From assembly GCA_002786385.1 (NCBI GenBank), contig PGCN01000012.1:248001-312000 (forward strand): 64,000 nucleotides of DNA. The letters run 5' to 3'. Numbering within the stretch: the stretch's first letter is position 1; each line of letters begins with the position of its first letter. This document shows positions 17,050-25,645 of this stretch, piece after piece. The translations under genes and the position numbers were made by a program. The notes under the pieces are model-generated. The model was given only the letters and a program-made list of their open reading frames with translations, was not told the origin of the DNA and did not search any database. The DNA comes from Flavobacterium sp. FEMGT703F. Its GTDB lineage: Bacteria > Bacteroidota > Bacteroidia > Flavobacteriales > Flavobacteriaceae.

Positions 17050-17152
17050 TAGCCCCGATGGGAGCAAGTATACTTTTTTGTTTTGAGAAAAGCCCTTCGA
17101 CTGCGCTCAGGGTGACAAAACAAAAAAGATACTGCGGACAGCGGGAATAAGG
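17050..17152 (-). repeat. dispersed palindromic element, copy E3
   Basis: Arms GTATACTTTTTTGTTTT (17068-17084) and AAAACAAAAAAGATAC (17117-17132) pair with one extra base. The centre is the 26-bp motif GCCCTTCGAC...GGGTGACA (17092-17117), exactly as at 41718-41743. Outer parts AGCCCCGATGGGAGC and GCGGACAGCGGGA align with the reverse complement of the element at 3645. It fills the space between yqeY and the ftsZ terminator. The minus-strand reading frame through it (17006-17224) is not a credible protein. Confidence 0.65.
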
Positions 17153-17199
17153 ATTACTGAAACTGCCCGAACCATTCGCTCCAAAAAGCACTGCGAAGG

Positions 17200-17239
17200 T
17201 AAAAAAATAACCCGAAAATCTCAAGGAAATTTTCGGGTT
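17200..17239 (-). terminator. terminator of the ftsZ end of the dcw cluster
   Basis: On the minus strand AACCCGAAAAT (17239-17229) pairs with ATTTTCGGGTT (17219-17209), an 11-bp stem with a 9-nt loop, followed by ATTTTTTTA. It lies about 110 nt after the ftsZ stop, with structured repeat copy B in between. Confidence 0.85.
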
Positions 17240-17287
17240 GTTCGATTAGAAAAATGGCAGACTAATCTACGTTATCATATTTGAGAG

Positions 17288-17340
17288 TAAGAGGAGGAAG
17301 TCCGGTGGACTTCAGGTATATGAGCTTTAGCTCAACTCTT
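17288..17340 (-). repeat. structured repeat family S, copy B
   Basis: On the minus strand: outer stem TAAGAG/CTCTTA, hairpin 1 TGAGC-TAAA-GCTCA, the block ATACCTGA, hairpin 2 GAAGTCC-ACC-GGACTTC, then TCCTCCT. Spacing and blocks match copy A (16127-16187). It lies 11-64 nt after the ftsZ stop, so it is probably transcribed as part of the ftsZ 3' UTR. Copies A and B face each other around tRNA-Arg and yqeY. Confidence 0.7.
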
Positions 17341-17351
17341 ATTCCTAACTT

Positions 17352-19304
17352 TTAATCCACATTGTCATGTAAAAACGAATTGTTGGTACGGATTTGTAAA
17401 TCGTCGTTACTATCGGTTCCTAAAGACATTCTGGAGTTTGCATTATTGCCGGTGTTGTTTGACAGGTCAACACCCAATCTTTTGTATGCCGGTTCTTTTT
17501 CCAATTCCTCAATGCGTGACGGATTGTTGTGGAATTTGTAATTGAACTCTTTTAATTTTCTTCTGCGCTCGTCGGCTCTGTGTTTCAACGTTTCTTCGAT
17601 AGTCATTTCCATAGGAGATACTTCGTCGAAATAGTTTACCGCTTGCGGCTTTTCTGTTTCCACTTTCATGGTAAAGTTCAACTCTTCTGCGATTGGCTCT
17701 TCCACTACTTTAGCGGCCGGTTTAGAGTTCAACAAGTCGTTTTCCAACTCCATGTACTCTTCCAAAGAATATTTGATTACACCGCCTTCGTTGAGTTCAG
17801 TTACCGGAACAAATTGTACCGGCTCGTTGACCACAATTTCATTGGCTTCCGACAAATCGAATACGATTTTAGTTTCTTCTACAGCTTCTACCGTTTCTAT
17901 TTTTTCGAAAACAGGCGTTGCGGCCGGCATGTCAAAAGTGAAAGTGATTTGCTCTTCTTCCACAACATTGGTTGGCTCTACTACGTCCATGGCTTTTACT
18001 TCCGGAGTGGTTACTTTGAAATCGATATCTTTAATAGGAGAAACGATTTCGAAAGTCACGTCTAAGTTGCGGATAAACTGGTTCATGGCAATCAATTCGT
18101 TTTCATTGATAGCCGCCGGAGTTTCAACCACAGGCGCTTGAATTTCTTCTTCAATCAATTCGAATACGATTTTCTCTTCCGGGGTTTCCGCTTTAGGTGT
18201 ATCAACTATATTTTGGAATACTTCAACCGGTTTTTGCGTTAAGTCGCGTACCAATTTTTGGTCGTCTTCCAAGGCGTGAACAATTTTCTTAACTTCTGTA
18301 TTAACGATACCGTTTTGTTGTTCTACATTGAAACCGGTAGCAATAATGGTTACCGCGATGGCTTCGCCCAAGCTTTCGTCTTCACCAACACCCATGATGA
18401 TGTTAGCGTTGTAGCCGGCTTCGGTTTGGATATGATCGTTGATTTCTCCGATTTCGTCAATGGTAATTTCGTTAGAGCCTGAAACGATAAGCAACAATAC
18501 GTTTTTAGCTCCTGTAATTTTATTATCGTTTAACAATGGAGAATCCAAAGCGGTAATAATAGCCTCTTTGGCACGGTTGTCCCCGGTAGCCACAGCAGAA
18601 CCCATGATAGCAGTACCGCTATTGGACAATACCGTTTTAGCATCTTTTAAGTCGATGTTTTGCGTGTAGTGGTGCGTAATTACTTCTGCGATACCGCGAG
18701 AAGCCGTAGCCAATACTTCATCGGCTTTAGAGAATCCGGCTTTGAAACCTAAGTTTCCGTACACTTCTCTTAATTTATTGTTATTGATAACAATCAAAGA
18801 ATCAACTTGTTTTCTTAATTTTTCAACGCCTAACAACGCTTGTTCCGAACGTACTTTTCCTTCAAATTGGAAAGGAATAGTCACGATTCCCACAGTAAGA
18901 ATATCTCTTTCTTTGGCCAATTGAGCAATTACCGGTGCAGCACCTGTTCCGGTTCCACCGCCCATACCGGCTGTGATGAAAACCATTTTGGTATTGCTGT
19001 CCAACATTTTTTCAATATCGCCTACACTTTCCAAAGCCGATTGGTGTCCTACATCGGGGTTAGCGCCTGCGCCAAGACCTTCGGTTAGGTTCACTCCTAA
19101 CTGAATTTTGTTAGGTACCGGACTGTTTTGCAATGCTTGTGAGTCGGTGTTACATACAATGAAATCTACACCTTTGATTCCTTGTTTGAACATGTGATTG
19201 ATAGCGTTACTTCCGCCGCCACCAACACCGATTACTTTGATCACATTTGATTGATTCTTTGGTAAATCAAATGAGATGCTTCCAAATTCTGAGTTGCTTA
19301 TCAT
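17352..19304 (-). CDS. ftsZ: cell division GTPase FtsZ
   Basis: The tubulin homologue that forms the Z ring at mid-cell. The GTP-binding loops are complete (VIGVGGGGSNAINH near residue 24; tubulin signature GGGTGTGAAPVIA near 115), and the T7 synergy loop is NIDLKDAKTVL. The protein is 650 residues against about 380 in E. coli. The extra length is a long acidic linker (about 345-590, rich in Glu, Val, Pro) before a C-terminal segment with EKEPAYKRLGVDL, a common layout in Flavobacteriia. It is the last gene of the dcw cluster, 35 nt after ftsA. Confidence 0.97.
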   Translation of the reverse strand: MISNSEFGSISFDLPKNQSNVIKVIGVGGGGSNAINHMFKQGIKGVDFIVCNTDSQALQNSPVPNKIQLGVNLTEGLGAGANPDVGHQSALESVGDIEKMLDSNTKMVFITAGMGGGTGTGAAPVIAQLAKERDILTVGIVTIPFQFEGKVRSEQALLGVEKLRKQVDSLIVINNNKLREVYGNLGFKAGFSKADEVLATASRGIAEVITHHYTQNIDLKDAKTVLSNSGTAIMGSAVATGDNRAKEAIITALDSPLLNDNKITGAKNVLLLIVSGSNEITIDEIGEINDHIQTEAGYNANIIMGVGEDESLGEAIAVTIIATGFNVEQQNGIVNTEVKKIVHALEDDQKLVRDLTQKPVEVFQNIVDTPKAETPEEKIVFELIEEEIQAPVVETPAAINENELIAMNQFIRNLDVTFEIVSPIKDIDFKVTTPEVKAMDVVEPTNVVEEEQITFTFDMPAATPVFEKIETVEAVEETKIVFDLSEANEIVVNEPVQFVPVTELNEGGVIKYSLEEYMELENDLLNSKPAAKVVEEPIAEELNFTMKVETEKPQAVNYFDEVSPMEMTIEETLKHRADERRRKLKEFNYKFHNNPSRIEELEKEPAYKRLGVDLSNNTGNNANSRMSLGTDSNDDLQIRTNNSFLHDNVD

Positions 19305-19339
19305 ACTATTTTGGTGTTAGGTATTTATTCTGTTATTCT

Positions 19340-20725
19340 TTACTCTGCGTTATCTAAAAAATCTTTGATCTTGTCTACATAGCGATCAAAGAAGGAGCGC
19401 TTGATTTGCTTTTCTGTCTCGCGCTCTGCCGGTTTTTCTACTTCCAACGGTTGCTCAATGGCTGCGACCACCTCTTCTTTCGGTTCGAAGACCGGTTGTT
19501 GTGGTGCAGTTTTCGGGGCTTCGGCTACTACTTCTTTCAGCTCTATTTTGTAGGCACTGTTAGAGTTGTTTTCGATGCTGTTCATCACCAATCCAACTGC
19601 GGTAGCAAATAACGGACTGGAGATTTCTTCGCCCGAGTTACCGGCTAAATGTTCGTTAGGATAACCAATTCGGGTATCCATTCCGGTAATGTATTCCACC
19701 AATTGCTTGATGTGTTGGAGCTGTGAACCGCCACCGGTTAACACGATTCCGGCAATTAATTTTTTGCGTGGATCTTCGTGTCCGTAAGCTTTGATTTCCG
19801 TGAAAACCTGTTCTATAATTTCCACTACTCTGGCGTGGATAATTTTTGATAAATTTTTAAGCGAAATCTCTTTGGGATCTCTGCCTCGTAAACCCGGAAT
19901 AGAAACAATTTCGTTGTCTTTATTTTCGCCAGGCCACGCGGATCCGAATTTGACTTTCAACAATTCGGCTTGCTTTTCAATAATCGAGCAACCTTCCTTG
20001 ATGTCATCTGTAATAACATTTCCACCGAAAGGCACCACTGCGGTATGGCGAATAATGCCGTCTTTAAAGATGGCCAAATCTGTGGTTCCGCCTCCAATAT
20101 CGATTAAAGCTACACCGGCTTCTTTTTCTTCCTGACTCAAAACCGCATCGGCAGAAGCCAATGGCTCTAAAGTCAAACCCGACAATTCGATACCGGAACT
20201 TTGGATGCATCTGCCCACATTTCTGATGGAAGACGCTTGTCCGACTACCACATGGAAGCTGGCTTCCAAGCGAGCGCCGTACATTCCGATAGGTTCTTTG
20301 ATCTCGGTTTGTCCGTCAATTTTAAATTCTTGCGGCAATACATGGATGATTTCTTCGCCCGGCAACATAGCCAATTTGTTAACTTGGTCGATTAGCAATT
20401 GTATGTCTTTCCCGCTTATTACTTCCTCGGGATTGGTTCGAATTACGTAATCCGTGTGTTGTATGCTTCTGATGTGTTGTCCGGCTATGCCAACCACTAC
20501 ATCGTTTATTTTATAACCTGAATTATTTTCTGCCTCAAGAACTGCTTGTTGAATAGACTGAATGGTTTGGGTGATATTGTTTACTACACCACGAGCCACA
20601 CCAAGGCTTTTGGATTTGCCAACGCCCAAAATCTCCAATTTCCCATACTCATTCTTCTTGCCAATCATGGCTACAATCTTGGTTGTCCCAATGTCTAACC
20701 CTACTGCAATATTCTCTTTTTCCAT
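19340..20725 (-). CDS. ftsA: cell division protein FtsA
   Basis: An actin-like ATPase of 461 residues that tethers FtsZ to the inner membrane. Phosphate loops are visible in AVGLDIGTTKIVAMIG (near residue 6) and LIDIGGGTTDLAIF (near 205), with the adenosine motif GIVLTGGGSQLQHI (near 325). After a variable acidic linker, the C-terminus carries the membrane-targeting amphipathic helix (KRSFFDRYVDKIKDFLDN). It starts 6 nt after the end of ftsQ and ends 35 nt before ftsZ. Confidence 0.97.
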   Translation of the reverse strand: MEKENIAVGLDIGTTKIVAMIGKKNEYGKLEILGVGKSKSLGVARGVVNNITQTIQSIQQAVLEAENNSGYKINDVVVGIAGQHIRSIQHTDYVIRTNPEEVISGKDIQLLIDQVNKLAMLPGEEIIHVLPQEFKIDGQTEIKEPIGMYGARLEASFHVVVGQASSIRNVGRCIQSSGIELSGLTLEPLASADAVLSQEEKEAGVALIDIGGGTTDLAIFKDGIIRHTAVVPFGGNVITDDIKEGCSIIEKQAELLKVKFGSAWPGENKDNEIVSIPGLRGRDPKEISLKNLSKIIHARVVEIIEQVFTEIKAYGHEDPRKKLIAGIVLTGGGSQLQHIKQLVEYITGMDTRIGYPNEHLAGNSGEEISSPLFATAVGLVMNSIENNSNSAYKIELKEVVAEAPKTAPQQPVFEPKEEVVAAIEQPLEVEKPAERETEKQIKRSFFDRYVDKIKDFLDNAE

Positions 20726-20731
20726 AATCTT

Positions 20732-21454
20732 CTATTTAATGCACACCACTTGCTTGGTAAACTTTAAATTAATTCTTCGGTACTTTTCCAAAGTGCTGTC
20801 AGAAACAGCCTTCTGAAAAAAGGCTTTATAATTCTTAAATTTTCTTTCAATGTTGATGGTTCTTCCGAAATCGATTTGGTAATCGTAGTTTCGGTTGGCC
20901 ATAACCATGCTTCCGTTAGACAAAATTTGCACGCCGATAATGTTTTTTTTCAAAAAATCATCTTCGGCAATATTTCTCAAAACTTCCGCTAATTTTTCTT
21001 TTTTCACCGCCGTTATTTCTCCCGAAACTAAGGGTACTCTGGCAGCAAAATTATCAGATAAGGGCATTTTATTCCCCTCATAATCAAGATAAAAAGAACC
21101 CGTTTCTTCAAACACCCGACCCAGCGGTTGTTTTTGTTCCACCACTGCTTTTAAAACCCCATCAACACTGACAAAAACATCTGCTTTGTGAACCATTGGA
21201 TGACTGCTGACAGTTTTCTCCAATTTATTCAAATCTAAACCATCTTTATTGATAGTTTTTAGGTCCTGATTTTTTTCTATTAACAATTTATTAACCGTTT
21301 CAGGCTTTAAAAAAAGGCTGTTTTCACCTACAAAAACCACTTCGGTTTTCGCGATTTTTCGCATGGCATTTCGGTGCGAAGTGAACGAAAACAGGAAGAT
21401 GACAACGAAAATCATCAACAGTAATCTAATATTTGTCCAAGTCAGCAATTTCAT
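20732..21454 (-). CDS. ftsQ: cell division protein FtsQ (DivIB-like)
   Basis: A 240-residue bitopic protein with a short cytoplasmic part, one membrane helix (about 8-27, IRLLLMIFVVIFLFSFTS) and an extracytoplasmic POTRA-like and beta domain. Sequence similarity to proteobacterial FtsQ is low, but position between murC and ftsA, topology and size identify it. FtsQ links FtsL/FtsB to the later division proteins. Its start overlaps the murC stop by 4 nt (ATGA). Confidence 0.88.
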   Translation of the reverse strand: MKLLTWTNIRLLLMIFVVIFLFSFTSHRNAMRKIAKTEVVFVGENSLFLKPETVNKLLIEKNQDLKTINKDGLDLNKLEKTVSSHPMVHKADVFVSVDGVLKAVVEQKQPLGRVFEETGSFYLDYEGNKMPLSDNFAARVPLVSGEITAVKKEKLAEVLRNIAEDDFLKKNIIGVQILSNGSMVMANRNYDYQIDFGRTINIERKFKNYKAFFQKAVSDSTLEKYRRINLKFTKQVVCIK

Positions 21455-22791
21455 GACAACGCTAATTTAATTTTCGGAACTAATTCACCTATATCTCCTG
21501 CGCCGATGGTCACAATTATTTTAGCGGAATTTTCTAAAATAGTCGGAATCAAATCGCCTTTAGAAACCAATTTTTTATTGGGATTTTCCATTTTGGAAAG
21601 TAGCCAACTTGACGTTACCCCTTCCATAGGCAATTCTCTAGCCGGGTAAATATCTAACAACAAAATTTCGTCGAATTGCGATAAGCTTTTGGCAAAATCA
21701 TCGGCAAAATCTTTGGTTCTGCTGAACAAATGCGGTTGGAATACTGCCAGCACTTTTTCACCCGGATACAACTCTCGAACCGCTTGGTGCACGGCGTTGA
21801 TTTCGGTTGGATGGTGTGCATAATCATCAATATAAACCAAATCGGTAGTTTTGATTTGATACGAAAATCGGCGTTGGATTCCTTTAAATGAAGCCAAGGC
21901 CTTAGCAATGGACTCGGTTGGGGTTCCATAAGTCTTAGACATTGCTAAAGCCATCAAGGCATTCATCAAATTGTGTCTTCCGGGCAAACCGAACTGCAAA
22001 TCACGGATGGTTTCCGATGGCGTTTGCACATCAAAAACATAAAACCCGTTTTCAATTCGGATGTTGAAAGCGCTATAGGTTGCTTCTTCATTAATACCGA
22101 TAGTTAACCCTTCTAACGGCAACCCTTTTGGGACAAAAAGTTGGTTCTTATCGGCTACTTTATTGGCAAATTCTCTAAAAGAATCCTCAATGGCGGTAGC
22201 ATCGCCGTAAATATCTAAGTGATCCGCATCCATAGAAGTCACGCAAGCGATATCCGGATGCAAATGCAAAAATGAACGATCGAATTCATCGGCTTCCACT
22301 ACGGTAACGGTTTTGCCACTGCCGATTAAATTGGAATGGTAATTTTCGACTATGCCGCCTAAAAAAGCGGTAACATCGGCGCCACTTTCGTAAAGAATGT
22401 GTCCCAAAATACTGGAAGTAGTGGTTTTACCATGAGTACCGGCTACAGCGAAACAAAAAGTATCTTTGGTGATGATTCCTAAAACCTCTGCACGTTTTTT
22501 AACCACGTACTCTCGCTCTAAAAAATAATTCCATTCCGAATGCGTCACCGGAACAGCCGGCGTGATGATTACCAGTGTATTTTCGACATAAAATTCTTTT
22601 GGAATTAAGTTGATATTGTCTTCAAAATGAATGTCCATACCGGAAGCCTTCAACTCATCGGTTAACATAGTCGGGGTTTTGTCATAGCCCGAAACTTTTT
22701 TACCAATGTTTTGGAAATAACGCGCCAAGGCACTCATCCCGATGCCCCCGATGCCGATGAAATAGACGTTATGGATTTGGTTTAGATTCAT
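21451..22791 (-). CDS. murC: UDP-N-acetylmuramate--L-alanine ligase
   Basis: The 446-residue cytoplasmic ligase that adds L-alanine to UDP-MurNAc using ATP. It begins with the Rossmann UDP-binding motif YFIGIGGIGMSALARYF, has the Mur P-loop AGTHGKTTTSSILGHIL (near residue 115), the central EADEFDRSFLHL and DHLDIYG motifs, and the C-terminal DDYAHHPTEI. All are diagnostic for MurC rather than MurD or MurE. It lies 22 nt after murG and overlaps ftsQ by 4 nt. Confidence 0.97.
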   Translation of the reverse strand: MNLNQIHNVYFIGIGGIGMSALARYFQNIGKKVSGYDKTPTMLTDELKASGMDIHFEDNINLIPKEFYVENTLVIITPAVPVTHSEWNYFLEREYVVKKRAEVLGIITKDTFCFAVAGTHGKTTTSSILGHILYESGADVTAFLGGIVENYHSNLIGSGKTVTVVEADEFDRSFLHLHPDIACVTSMDADHLDIYGDATAIEDSFREFANKVADKNQLFVPKGLPLEGLTIGINEEATYSAFNIRIENGFYVFDVQTPSETIRDLQFGLPGRHNLMNALMALAMSKTYGTPTESIAKALASFKGIQRRFSYQIKTTDLVYIDDYAHHPTEINAVHQAVRELYPGEKVLAVFQPHLFSRTKDFADDFAKSLSQFDEILLLDIYPARELPMEGVTSSWLLSKMENPNKKLVSKGDLIPTILENSAKIIVTIGAGDIGELVPKIKLALS

Positions 22792-22813
22792 TTGAGTTAC
22801 TGAGTGGCTGAGT

Positions 22814-23905
22814 TTACTTTATTAATTTAATTATTTCTTCTACTATGTCTTTGGTGGCGTTAGGCTTGGCCAATTTTTTAATATTTTGACTGAGTTCCTG
22901 CTGCCAATTTTCGTCGGCTAACAACTTGGAAAATGTAGTTTCAAATTGTTCGTCCAATTCAGTTTCACGCAATAAAACCGCTCCGTTTTTATCGGCTATG
23001 GCTTTGGCATTTTTGGTTTGATGGTCTTCGGCTACGTTGGGTGACGGAATGAAAACAGTTGGTTTTCCCACCAAACACAATTCGGATACCGATGATGCTC
23101 CCGCACGAGAAATAACAACATCAGCAGCGGCATAAATCAAGTCCATTTTATCAATAAATGCTACTACTTGAACATTTTCTCTTTCATTGAAATGTTGATA
23201 TTCGTCGTAGTACAACTTCCCGCATTGCCAAAAAACCTGTACTCCGCTAGCCAATAGAAAATCGAGTTCTTTCGCTATTAATTGATTCACTCTTCTGGCG
23301 CCCAAACTTCCGCCTAAAACCAAAAGTGTTTTTTTATTGGAATCTAATTTGAAATAACCGATGCCTTCGCTTCTTTTATGGTCAACATCAAGTAAATCTT
23401 GACGCACCGGATTACCGGTTAAGATCATTTTATCTTTTGGGAAAAAGCGTTCCAAATTATCATAAGCGACACAAATCGCATTCGCTTTTTTACTCAACAA
23501 TTTGTTGGTGATGCCGGGATAAGAATTTTGTTCCTGAATCACCGTTGGGATATTCATGCTGTTCGCTGCCTGCAATAAAGGTCCGCTGGCAAAACCGCCG
23601 GTACCTATAACCACATTGGGGTTGAACTTTCTGATGATTTTTCTCGATTTCCACAAACTGCTCATGAGTTTGAGAGGAAACAGCATGTTTTGCAACGTCA
23701 ATTTTCGTTGTAAACCTGCAATCCACAAGCCTTCGATTTTATAACCGGCTTGCGGTACTTTTTGCATTTCCATTTTATCGCTGGCACCTACAAAAAGAAA
23801 TTCCGCCTCCGGGAATCGAGACTTTAACTCATTGGCAATGGCAATAGCCGGATAAATATGTCCGCCTGTACCGCCGCCGCTTACTATGAATTTCAACTTT
23901 TTCAT
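22814..23905 (-). CDS. murG: UDP-GlcNAc:undecaprenyl-PP-MurNAc-pentapeptide GlcNAc transferase
   Basis: A GT28 glycosyltransferase of 363 residues at the inner face of the membrane that converts lipid I to lipid II. The N-terminal G-loop is [16 protein letters not shown] (about 9-24), a second G-loop GTGGFASGP is near 102, and the C-terminal donor-binding part has [13 protein letters not shown] and [18 protein letters not shown]. It starts immediately after the ftsW stop and precedes murC. Confidence 0.97.
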   Translation of the reverse strand: MKKLKFIVSGGGTGGHIYPAIAIANELKSRFPEAEFLFVGASDKMEMQKVPQAGYKIEGLWIAGLQRKLTLQNMLFPLKLMSSLWKSRKIIRKFNPNVVIGTGGFASGPLLQAANSMNIPTVIQEQNSYPGITNKLLSKKANAICVAYDNLERFFPKDKMILTGNPVRQDLLDVDHKRSEGIGYFKLDSNKKTLLVLGGSLGARRVNQLIAKELDFLLASGVQVFWQCGKLYYDEYQHFNERENVQVVAFIDKMDLIYAAADVVISRAGASSVSELCLVGKPTVFIPSPNVAEDHQTKNAKAIADKNGAVLLRETELDEQFETTFSKLLADENWQQELSQNIKKLAKPNATKDIVEEIIKLIK

Positions 23906-25216
23906 TTACTTTTTCTTCAAAATAGGTTCCAACGGATTGGCATCTTCTTGGATGGAATAACTTTCCAATTCGGCTTGCTCCGCTGCTTTTTCAGCCGCTT
24001 CTTCCTCTTGCAATTGTTTGTCTATCATGCGTTGTAAAGCGTCTTCTCGTTTTTGTTTTTCAGCTAACTCTTCGGCAATTTCTTCTTCTTTCTTGGTCAC
24101 ACTCAAAATAATCCCCAGCGCCAAACAAGTCATCCAAATAGAACTACCACCGCTACTGATTAGTGGCAAAGTTTGTCCGGTTACCGGCAGTAACTCCACA
24201 GCTACAGCCATGTTGGTCATCGCTTGAAAAACAATTGGAAAACCTAAACCAATAACCACGAGTTTTCCGAAAAGCGAATTGGCTTTATGCGCGGCTACTA
24301 CAAATCGGAACAACAACAATAGGTACAAACTCAACACCAAAATACCACCGAACAAGCCGTATTCTTCCACTATAATGGCGTAGATAAAGTCGGATGATGA
24401 TTGCGGTAAAAAGTTTTTTTGCACACTTTTTCCGGGACCGAGACCATAAACACCACCTGACGCTATAGCAATTTTAGCCTTTTCGATTTGGTAATCGTCT
24501 TCATCGGGTTTGTCTGTGGTAAAATTATCGATACGATTGATCCAAGTATCTACACGATTCGGAAACGCATCCGGAAATTGTTTGGCTACCAAAATAAAAA
24601 AGGTCAGTCCAACAATACCGGCGCCTAAAATCACTCCAATATACTTGATTGGATATTTTCCGATAAACGCCAACATCACTACCATTGCAAAAATCAAGGC
24701 TGCAGTAGACAAGTTGGCCGGTAAGATTAAGGCAATGGTGATGAAAACAGGCGTCCATAATTCCCACAACGAATTTTGTAAGGTTATTGGCGTTTCACGG
24801 GTTTTCGACAAGTAGCGAGCTACAAAAACATAGAGCACTAATGAAGCCAAAGCCGAGGTTTGGAAGGTAATCCCGATAAACGGAATTTGAATCCATCGAC
24901 TGGCGTTAGCACCTTGTATTACCTTTCCGTTGACCAAAGTATATATCAATAAAACCCAAACCACCGGTAACATTACACGCGAAATGGTTCTGAAATAGTG
25001 ATACGGTACTTTGTGAATTTTGTATAAAATAAAAAACCCAACAAAAACTTGAGCGCCGTGTTTGAGCAAATACGTTAAAGCATTTCCGGAACCATGACGC
25101 ATGTAAGCCAAATTACTACTCGCGCTAAACACAGGCATAAACGAGAATAGCGCCAACAAGGCCACGAAGGCCCAGATGACTTTATCTCCTTTTAAGCTGT
25201 GAATGAGTTCTTTCAT
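23906..25216 (-). CDS. ftsW: lipid II polymerase FtsW (SEDS family)
   Basis: A 436-residue membrane protein with about ten helices that polymerises lipid II at the septum together with its partner FtsI. SEDS landmarks are GANASRWIQI, the catalytic loop region with LPQSSSDFIYAIIVEEYG, and the terminal LPLISSGGSSIW. The C-terminal about 55 residues form a highly charged Glu/Lys/Ala-rich cytoplasmic tail. The disrupted four-helix-bundle gene lies directly upstream, between murD and ftsW, where dcw clusters usually have no extra gene. Confidence 0.96.
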   Translation of the reverse strand: MKELIHSLKGDKVIWAFVALLALFSFMPVFSASSNLAYMRHGSGNALTYLLKHGAQVFVGFFILYKIHKVPYHYFRTISRVMLPVVWVLLIYTLVNGKVIQGANASRWIQIPFIGITFQTSALASLVLYVFVARYLSKTRETPITLQNSLWELWTPVFITIALILPANLSTAALIFAMVVMLAFIGKYPIKYIGVILGAGIVGLTFFILVAKQFPDAFPNRVDTWINRIDNFTTDKPDEDDYQIEKAKIAIASGGVYGLGPGKSVQKNFLPQSSSDFIYAIIVEEYGLFGGILVLSLYLLLLFRFVVAAHKANSLFGKLVVIGLGFPIVFQAMTNMAVAVELLPVTGQTLPLISSGGSSIWMTCLALGIILSVTKKEEEIAEELAEKQKREDALQRMIDKQLQEEEAAEKAAEQAELESYSIQEDANPLEPILKKK

Positions 25217-25224
25217 TTTTAATT

Positions 25225-25237
25225 TTAGATATTAAAT
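25225..25237 (+). repeat. 13-bp inverted repeat, left arm
   Basis: TTAGATATTAAAT here is the exact reverse complement of 25624-25636. With one mismatch the match extends to 17 bp. The two arms bracket the whole four-helix-bundle reading frame (25254-25616) inside the dcw cluster. The AT-rich composition makes part of this match less striking. Confidence 0.6.
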
Positions 25238-25253
25238 TTTAAATATTAAATAT

Positions 25254-25616
25254 TCATTTATTGTTCAATCGGTTATTTACTGTTTTTAGGGTTGAGACAA
25301 AAATCGCAACTAATTCGCTTGATTCTTTTAAAGGAAACTCTAATTCTGATTTGCTTAACCAATTCATTTCAGTTATAATTTCAAGCCAAAATTGTGTTTC
25401 ATCAACTTCTTCTAAAACAATATTTAATTTTGCTACAAACTCTTTATCACTTCTTGCTCTACATACGGCTCTGTAATTTGCACCGACAGAAGTTGCACTT
25501 TTAGCCAATTGATTAATGACAACTCTTGATGAAATTGAATTCGGCATTTTCTATACTAGATTTAATATGAGCAAAGAGAATTGCTTGGTTCTATTTTTTA
25601 ATTCATCATTTGTCAT
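25254..25616 (-). pseudogene. four-helix-bundle (23S rRNA intervening-sequence type) protein, in-frame stop
   Basis: The open part (25254-25547, 97 residues) is the C-terminal three quarters of a four-helix-bundle/IVP protein: SATSVGANYRAVCRARSDKEF, then VDETQFWLEIITEMNWL. Reading upstream in the same frame gives ATG at 25616, then MTNDELKNRTKQFSLLI..., a single TAG at 25551-25553, then KMPNS. Without that stop the protein would be 120 residues, the family's usual size, and GAG (Glu) to TAG is one base change. Either the gene is newly broken or it restarts at ATG 25547 without helix 1. The function of the family is unknown, although members occur inside rRNA genes and diversity-generating elements. 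Confidence 0.8.
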
Positions 25617-25623
25617 ATTTGAT

Positions 25624-25636
25624 ATTTAATATCTAA
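25624..25636 (-). repeat. 13-bp inverted repeat, right arm
   Basis: ATTTAATATCTAA is the exact reverse complement of 25225-25237. It lies 8 nt upstream of the original start of the disrupted four-helix-bundle gene and 10 nt after the murD stop. The pair may mark the edges of an insertion into the murD-ftsW junction. Confidence 0.6.
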
Positions 25637-25645
25637 TATTTTAGA

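Noticed and set aside
17006-17224. Minus-strand open frame containing LSAVEG
   Set aside because: It spans element E3 and the terminator. The LSAVEG string is the translation of a dispersed DNA motif, not evidence of a protein.
17580-18141. Long antisense frames over the ftsZ linker
   Set aside because: They result from the Glu/Val-rich linker composition. FtsZ on the other strand is certain.
25254-25547. Intact 97-residue four-helix-bundle gene starting at 25547
   Set aside because: The upstream in-frame sequence supplies the missing first helix and a normal start, separated only by one TAG, so a disrupted 120-codon gene explains the data better. A restart product remains possible.
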